Positions 58,818 to 64,000 of a stretch of DNA of 64,000 nucleotides are shown here, piece after piece (the first letter of the stretch is position 1; each line of letters opens with the position of its first letter). The DNA comes from Sipunculus nudus (taxonomy: Eukaryota; Annelida; Sipuncula; Golfingiida; Sipunculidae). The stretch lies in contig CM049310.1 in the NCBI GenBank assembly GCA_026874595.1, positions 65,116,056-65,180,055 of the forward strand. The letters run 5' to 3'. The notes under the pieces are model-generated. The model was not told where the DNA came from. It saw only the letters and a list, made by a program, of their open reading frames with translations, and ran no database searches. A program made the position numbers and the translations under genes.

Positions 58818-61437
58818 GTATTCCCAGACAAAGTCGGGGGATACTATGTTTTCATACCGGTCCCGCCGCTGCCGCCCACGCCGCCGCATATAAATCTTGT
58901 TGGCGCGATAACCCAAAAAATATTTCACTGAACTTCAACTTTACCAAACTTGGTATATGTATATATATGGGTAAGAGGACGACGCCTATTTAAAATGAGG
59001 TCATGACCTTTACTAGGAGTGTCCTTGACCTTGAATAGGTCCAATTGTGGGGAAAATCACACAAATTCTTTAATATCTCAAGAAATCTTGCATGGATTTA
59101 TCCCAAAATCAAGTTGATGGAAAATCATGGATAGGGTTGTCATGTTCCAGAAACTGGTGGCGCCACCTATTATTCTTTACTTGTTTTCATGCCGTTTAAT
59201 ACCCCAAAAATTGCCACCTTACAGTACTGTGAGCATTATAAGTCAAAAACTAATGGACAGATTTCTTTTATATTATGCATATACATAGGTATGGGTTATG
59301 GGATGATGCTTATTTAAATTGGGGTCATGACCTTTCCTATGATAGTGGCCTTGACCTTGAATATTGCCATATATGGTGAAAATCACACACCTCTTATGAT
59401 ATCTCCAGTGTTGATAGCCATATGGATTTCAAACATGACTTATGTATGGCCCACCACTAAAGTAAGAACTCTATAGGTTCTAGGGTCATGAGGTCAAAGG
59501 TCAAGGTCACTGGACTGGCATGTTAAAAGATACTGTGGATGCATTTTAAGCCAAACTTTCATCCCAGGTCTTCCATCTTGAATATATAGCTCACTTGCCA
59601 ATAGTGGATGATCCATATAAATTTTGGGGTCACAAGGTCAATGGTCAAGGCCACAGGAGCTATCTGTCCAAAAATTAGTTTCTGGATGATAATTCCTGCT
59701 TTTATTGATGTAATGATTTCAAACTTGACTTATGTATGTCCCATTGTAAAAGCAAGACCCGAATTGATTTTGGGGTCATGAGGTCAAAGGTCAAGGTCAC
59801 AGGACACATCTTTAAAAAGTTTGTGGATGCATTTTCAGCCAAACATTTCATCTCAGACCTTTCATCTTGCACATATAAGTCATCTGCCAATAGAGGAAGA
59901 CCCCTATCAATTTTGAGGTCACAAGGTCAAAGGTGAAGGTCACAGGAGCCATCTGTCCAAAAATTAGTTTCTGGATGATAATTCCTTCTTTTATTGATGT
60001 ATGGATTTCAAACTTGACTTGTATTTGACCCATTGGAAAAGCAAGATCGGAATTGAATTTCGGGTCATGAGGTCAAAGGTCAAGGTCACAGGAAACCACT
60101 TTAAAAAGATTGTGGATGCATTTTCAGCCAAACAATTCATCTCAGATCTTTCATCTTGCACATATAGTTCACCTGCCACGAGTGGAAGACCCCTATCAAT
60201 TTTGAGGTCACAAGGTCAAAGGTGAAGGTCACAGGAGCCATATGTCCAAAAATTAGTTTCTGGATGATAATTCCTGCTTTTATTGATGTATGGATTTCAA
60301 ACTTGACTTATATATGTCCCATTGGAAAAGCAAGACCCAAATTGATTTTGGGGTCATGAGGTCAAAGGTCAAGGTCACAGGACACATCTTTAAAAAGATG
60401 TGGATGCATTTTCAGCCAAACATTTCAACTCAGATCTTTCATCTTGCACATATAGTTCACCTGCCAAGAGTGGAAGACCCCTATCAATTTTGAGGTCACA
60501 AGGTCAAAGGTGAAGGTCACAGGAGCCATCTTGTCCAAAAATTAGTTTCTGGATGATAATTCCTTCTTTTATTGATGTATGGATTTCAAACTTGACTTGT
60601 ATTTGACCCATTGGAAAAGCAAGACCGGAATTGAATTTCGGGTCATGAGGTCAAAGGTCAAGGTCACAGGAAACCTCTTTAAAAAGATTGTGGATGCATT
60701 TTCAGCCAAACAATTCATCTCAGATCTTTCATCTTGCACATATAGTTCACCTGCCAAGAGTGGAAGACCCCTATCAATTTTGAGGTCACAAGGTCAAAGG
60801 TGAAGGTCACAGGAGCCATCTGTCCAAAAATTAGTTTCTGGATGATAATTCCTGCTTTTATTGATGTATGGTTTTCAAACTTGACTTGTATATGTCCCAT
60901 TGGAAAAGTAAGACTAATTTGATTTTAGGGTCACGAGGTCAAAGATCAAGGTCACAGGACACATCTTTAAAAAGATGTGGATGCATTTTCAGCCAAACAT
61001 TTCATCTCATATCTTTCATCTTGCACATAGAGTTCATCTGCCAATAGAGGAAGACCCCTATCAATTTTGAGGTCACAAGGTCAAAGGTGAAGGTCACAGG
61101 AGCCATCTGTCCAAAAATAAGTTTCTGGATGATAATTCCTGCTTTATTGATGTATAGATTTCAAACTTGACCTGCATATGTCCCATTGGAAAAGCAAGAC
61201 CCAAATTGATTTTGGGGTTATTAGGTCAAAGGCCAAGGTCACAGGACACATCTTTAAAAAGATCAAGGTCACAGGACCAACATCTTCAACAAGATTGTGG
61301 ATTGTTAGATGGAAGAAACAATAAAAATGCCAAGTCTCAGTATATGCTGCTAAAAATGGAGGTCTGTTCTTGTAGGGGGGGGGGGGCCTACTATGTCTGG
61401 GGATACTCTGGCACCTGCGGTGCCAAGAAATGTCTAG
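58818..61437 (+). mobile_element. H5 Helitron-like element (2620 bp) inside H3c
   Basis: The 5' GTATTCCCAGACA is matched by TGTCTGGGGATAC at 61394-61406 (12 of 13 inverse). A perfect 7-bp hairpin TGGCACC-TGC-GGTGCCA (61409-61425) and CTAG (61434-61437) follow. The start folds as GTATTCCC..GGGGATAC around GAC-AAA-GTC. The ends resemble H4, the interior does not. H3 is interrupted in GATAATT..TTTAAG, and the uninterrupted form is near 31111. One exact palindrome at 59156. The rest is mostly a 289-bp tandem array. Confidence 0.85.
59420..61280. repeat. 289-bp tandem array with receptor-type motifs (seven units)
   Basis: The anchor AGGTCA A AGGTCA AGGTCA lies at 59491, 59781, 60070, 60359, 60648, 60936 (one base changed) and 61223 (one base changed), a spacing of 287-290 bp. 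Most units have a second related cluster (AGGTCACAAGGTCAAAGGTG) about 135 bp later. Short frames on both strands (60-74 codons) repeat with the unit and contain the translated motif VMRSKVKVTG. They are by-products of the repeat. Confidence 0.9.
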
Positions 61438-61987
61438 TTTAAGTTTGTTCAAATGGTCTCAGTTCAGTGACTTTTGGCCGAGTTATGGGGAGCTGAATTT
61501 AGTCATATGCCATAACAGCCAATTTTAGCTAAGTGGCTATAAAAATCTTCTTCTCAACAACCACTGGGCCAAATTCTTAAATCTCACACATTAATTATCC
61601 TGAGATGTTGATAATTCAAGTTTGTTCAAATTGTTTTGATTCAATGATTTTTGGCTGAGTTATGGGAAGCTGAACTTTGCCATTTTGTTGTATTTTCCGG
61701 TATGAGTTATAAACCTACAAAACGTTTTACGACTGATGATGATACTGAGGCCAGTTTGTTTAATATTTTGCAAGAATAATCCCCTGAATAATTCTTATAA
61801 TAATTGTCTTTTATGGTTCCAAAGAATGAATTTTGGCTTAATTATAAAGGTTCAATTGAGTCATTTTACCATATATGTTAGCTGTGTGAAGCAGATACAC
61901 AGATACATCTAGATACATCTAGACTGGCACCAGTTTATCAGCATTTATTACATCATGCCTCTAGACATTTAGATTTCAGGTTATCTA

Positions 61988-62200
61988 CACTGCCAAAAAT
62001 AATTTTCTTATCTAAGGAAATATTAGTTATTTTCACTTGAAACAAGTAAAATTTACCTAAAACAAGGAAGTACCTAGAAATTAATCCTTAAATCACAAGA
62101 ATGAAGCCCATCTCTTTGGTAAATAAGTAAAAATACCTACAGTTTAGAAAAAGTTACTTGATATAAGATAATTTACCTTCAGCTGTAGGCTTTACTCCCT
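61988..62200. mobile_element. Possible start of a CACTGCNAAAA-type MITE
   Basis: H3c stops abruptly at 61987 and new sequence begins CACTGCCAAAAATAATTTTC. It is followed by CTTGAAACAAGTAAAATTTACC and AAAACAAGG-like words, which resemble widespread animal DNA-transposon MITEs that begin CACTGCAAAAA. The opposite end (GGCAGTG) was not found in the window, so this could be a truncated copy or a chance match. Confidence 0.35.
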
Positions 62201-63268
62201 GATTTTAGAAAATTTAACTTTAGAATGAGTGAGGTGCAAGTAAAGCTTACTAATATGAATGTAACCACATATTAAACATCATGCAAAATACAATTTTAAT
62301 CACTGTATATTGTAACATTGTCAGTTAGGTTTACAGTCCTACATCTAACAAATGTTACATAAACAGGGTGCATAAAAGGGGCTGTAAAGAATTTCTAAGT
62401 GAAAAATATTGAGTAATTATAAACATTTATGCCCACTACTTGTCATACAGCAGTTGTTCTCATTTTGGCTAACCAAGTCACTGAGGTAAAGTTAAAGTTT
62501 TCAAACCTTCAGGGTTATAAGTGTGATAATTTTGAAAACAGAAACTACTAAAAAAATAGTAATGTTCACAAAATCCTGTATTTTAATATAAGCTATATTA
62601 TCTTTAGGTGATGGTTATTAGGGCACCAGTTTTCAAATTTATCTGTGAATTTACTTTTTCCTGGTTTTTGTTCATACTGATTTTCAGAACAATTTAACCA
62701 TTTCTACCACCCTTCTTGAAAAATCTAATTCATGCTCGGTGTTATTTTCACAATATGTGGATTTATACAAGATCAAGGTCTGTTTTAATTATATTAAATT
62801 ATTAAAGTCATGACCCTACTTTAAGGAGTCTAGCTAGGCCTTTTCTTTATCACAGAAATCAAAATAAACTCTTAAATGAATTCACAGCTAGCAGTTAATT
62901 TGTTTAAAATTAAAATTTATTTCCAGTTTTATTAAACATTTTATTTGACCTGAATTAATAAACTTAATATATGTGAAGCATCATATTATAAAATATGGAG
63001 AATTGCATGTATGTATTGTAAAATAGTAATTATCAGGAGATTTAACTGTAAAAAATAAAAAAAAAAAATGGGACACATATGTTATATGTATACACACACA
63101 AGAAACTTTAAAAGAAAATAAGAACGACATTTTCATGCATTAATTAATTTATACACAAAAATATTATATCTTCATAATCTTACAGTTGTTTCATTAATCA
63201 CACAAATATGTACCATAATAGAAGGTAACTTTGCCTGCTTTTTTTTATTTCCTGCTTATTTTCATCAG

Positions 63269-63270
<2 letters not shown>
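62201..63270. other. Host sequence, nothing recognised
   Basis: AT-rich, apparently single-copy within the window. No convincing reading frame, RNA gene or element end. Confidence 0.5.

Positions 63271-63351
<81 letters not shown>
63271..63351. repeat. (AT)n microsatellite, about 81 bp
   Basis: Uninterrupted AT dinucleotides. The isoleucine-tyrosine reading frames across it on both strands are artefacts. Confidence 0.95.
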
Positions 63352-63355
<4 letters not shown>

Positions 63356-63492
63356 GCAACCCAGAAATAATTGTGAAACAAATGTCATGCATTTATATCT
63401 TATGATTATTAATTATAAAAGACAATCAATATCTGAAAAATTTACTGTCATTGTTACCGCAGGACATGCAAATTTTGAATAAATTTACACAC

Positions 63493-63500
63493 ATACATAT

Positions 63501-63536
<36 letters not shown>
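63493..63536. repeat. (AT)n/ACAT microsatellite
   Basis: A second, shorter and impure AT-rich dinucleotide run. Confidence 0.9.
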
Positions 63537-64000
63537 TACAAAGTATTGTGTATTTTACGACATGACTGCACTTACGGCATGACCGCTTTACGGTACCAGT
63601 GACAGTTTATGGCGCCTAAACTTTGTCAGAACGTGTATTGTCAGTTGAAATGAGGTGCTCGCATATGAACTCAACCAATTTGGAAACGCAGTGGATGAGT
63701 TGCATCAGCTTATCTATGAGCGTAAGAAACCACAAATATCTTATTCTAAACTGCCATCGTGCATTTTGTGTTTTTTTTATTCGACTTGTGACATTGACCC
63801 CTAAAAGACCCCCATTATCGCTCACGCGCGTCAGCAGTTTTGTGCTGGTGTTAAGTAAACCTTCATATTATGTGATTTATCACAGAGCATTGTTAGAAAA
63901 TAAATAATAACAGTAGCTGTAACATATATTAATAATTTTATGAACTTTTAACGCCGTGAATGACCTTAAGAAGAAAACTTGTTTGACTTGAAATTGACAG
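63537..64000. other. Host sequence, nothing recognised
   Basis: Slightly less AT-rich, no match elsewhere in the window. The overlapping frames of 69 (minus) and 94 (plus) codons here are not supported by any motif, and a coding exon cannot be judged without outside comparison. Confidence 0.4.

Larger units (their letters stand above)
58031..61987 (+). mobile_element. H3c Helitron-like element, 3' truncated
   Basis: It starts AGCGAACCTGTGAGC at 58031, followed by a CGTCGTGTGTCGTG-type tract. H3 sequence runs to 58817, is interrupted by H5, resumes at 61438 and stops at GGTTATCTA (61987), where H3b continues at about 40772. An altered palindrome (GGTGGCGCCACA) lies near 58508. No 3' end was found before the window end. 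Confidence 0.7.

Noticed and set aside
59702-60803. Repeated frames with VMRSKVKVTG as a possible repeat protein
   Set aside because: The peptide is the translation of the AGGTCA cluster. Stops fall within each 289-bp unit and opposite-strand frames are equally long.
63198-63482. Isoleucine-tyrosine-rich proteins
   Set aside because: Translation of an (AT)n microsatellite.

Overview
This 64 kb window shows no convincing protein-coding gene. No open reading frame exceeds about 124 codons, most of the recurring ones are translations of tandem repeats, and none shows a recognisable domain. The DNA is AT-rich, full of internally repetitive mobile elements with GTCC/GTCT-rich tracts near their 5' ends, and carries long (AT)n runs. 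This fits an animal genome, most likely a marine mollusc or related lophotrochozoan. That taxonomic call rests on general resemblance and is tentative.

Nearly the whole window parses as nested transposable elements. I name four main families by their ends. H1 starts AGCTCAGCTGACT and ends with CAGCTGAGC, a GACCCATGGGTC palindrome and CTTG or CTAG. H2 starts AGCCCTCAGCC and ends with GGCTGAGGGCT, a TCAGC/GCTGA hairpin and CTAG. H3 starts AGCGAACCTGTG and ends with CACAGGTTC, an AGGCCT/AGGCCT hairpin and CTTG. H4 and a relative, H5, start GTATCCGCC or GTATTCCC and end with the inverse of that start, a hairpin and CTAG. Inverted subterminal repeats, a 3' hairpin, a CTAG/CTTG end and insertion into T-runs are the signature of Helitron-like elements of the Helentron/HINE type. 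All copies here are non-autonomous: no Rep/helicase is present.

Layout. 1-1826: end of an H1. 1827-3473: host DNA with tRNA-like SINE remnants. 3474-27747: one H1 (beta) swollen by nested insertions: H1 gamma with H1 delta inside it; H3a with an H1 inside it that carries another H1, a 5.56 kb TTAA-flanked piggyBac-like element and an H2; and a pogo-like TA-flanked element. 27748-28979: host DNA. 28980-56938: a minus-strand tandem-repeat element (H6) split by H1 alpha (29881-55880). H1 alpha contains H3b, which holds the second TTAA-flanked copy, two H4 copies, an H2 and several H1 copies. 56939-58030: microsatellite, a retroposed fragment and H1 debris. 58031-61987: truncated H3c with H5 inside it. 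61988-64000: a possible MITE start, long (AT)n and sequence without recognisable features.

The most interesting signals cut across families. The perfect 12-bp palindrome GGTGGCGCCACC occurs about 31 times in at least five otherwise different element families. In most families it lies about 81 bp after an ATCTC-like word. A composite nuclear-receptor-type site (AGGTCA N AGGTCA AGGTCA) also recurs in several families. The nested insertions supply several internal empty sites, which establish the insertion behaviour of the TTAA element, the pogo-like element and the Helitron-like families without any outside reference.
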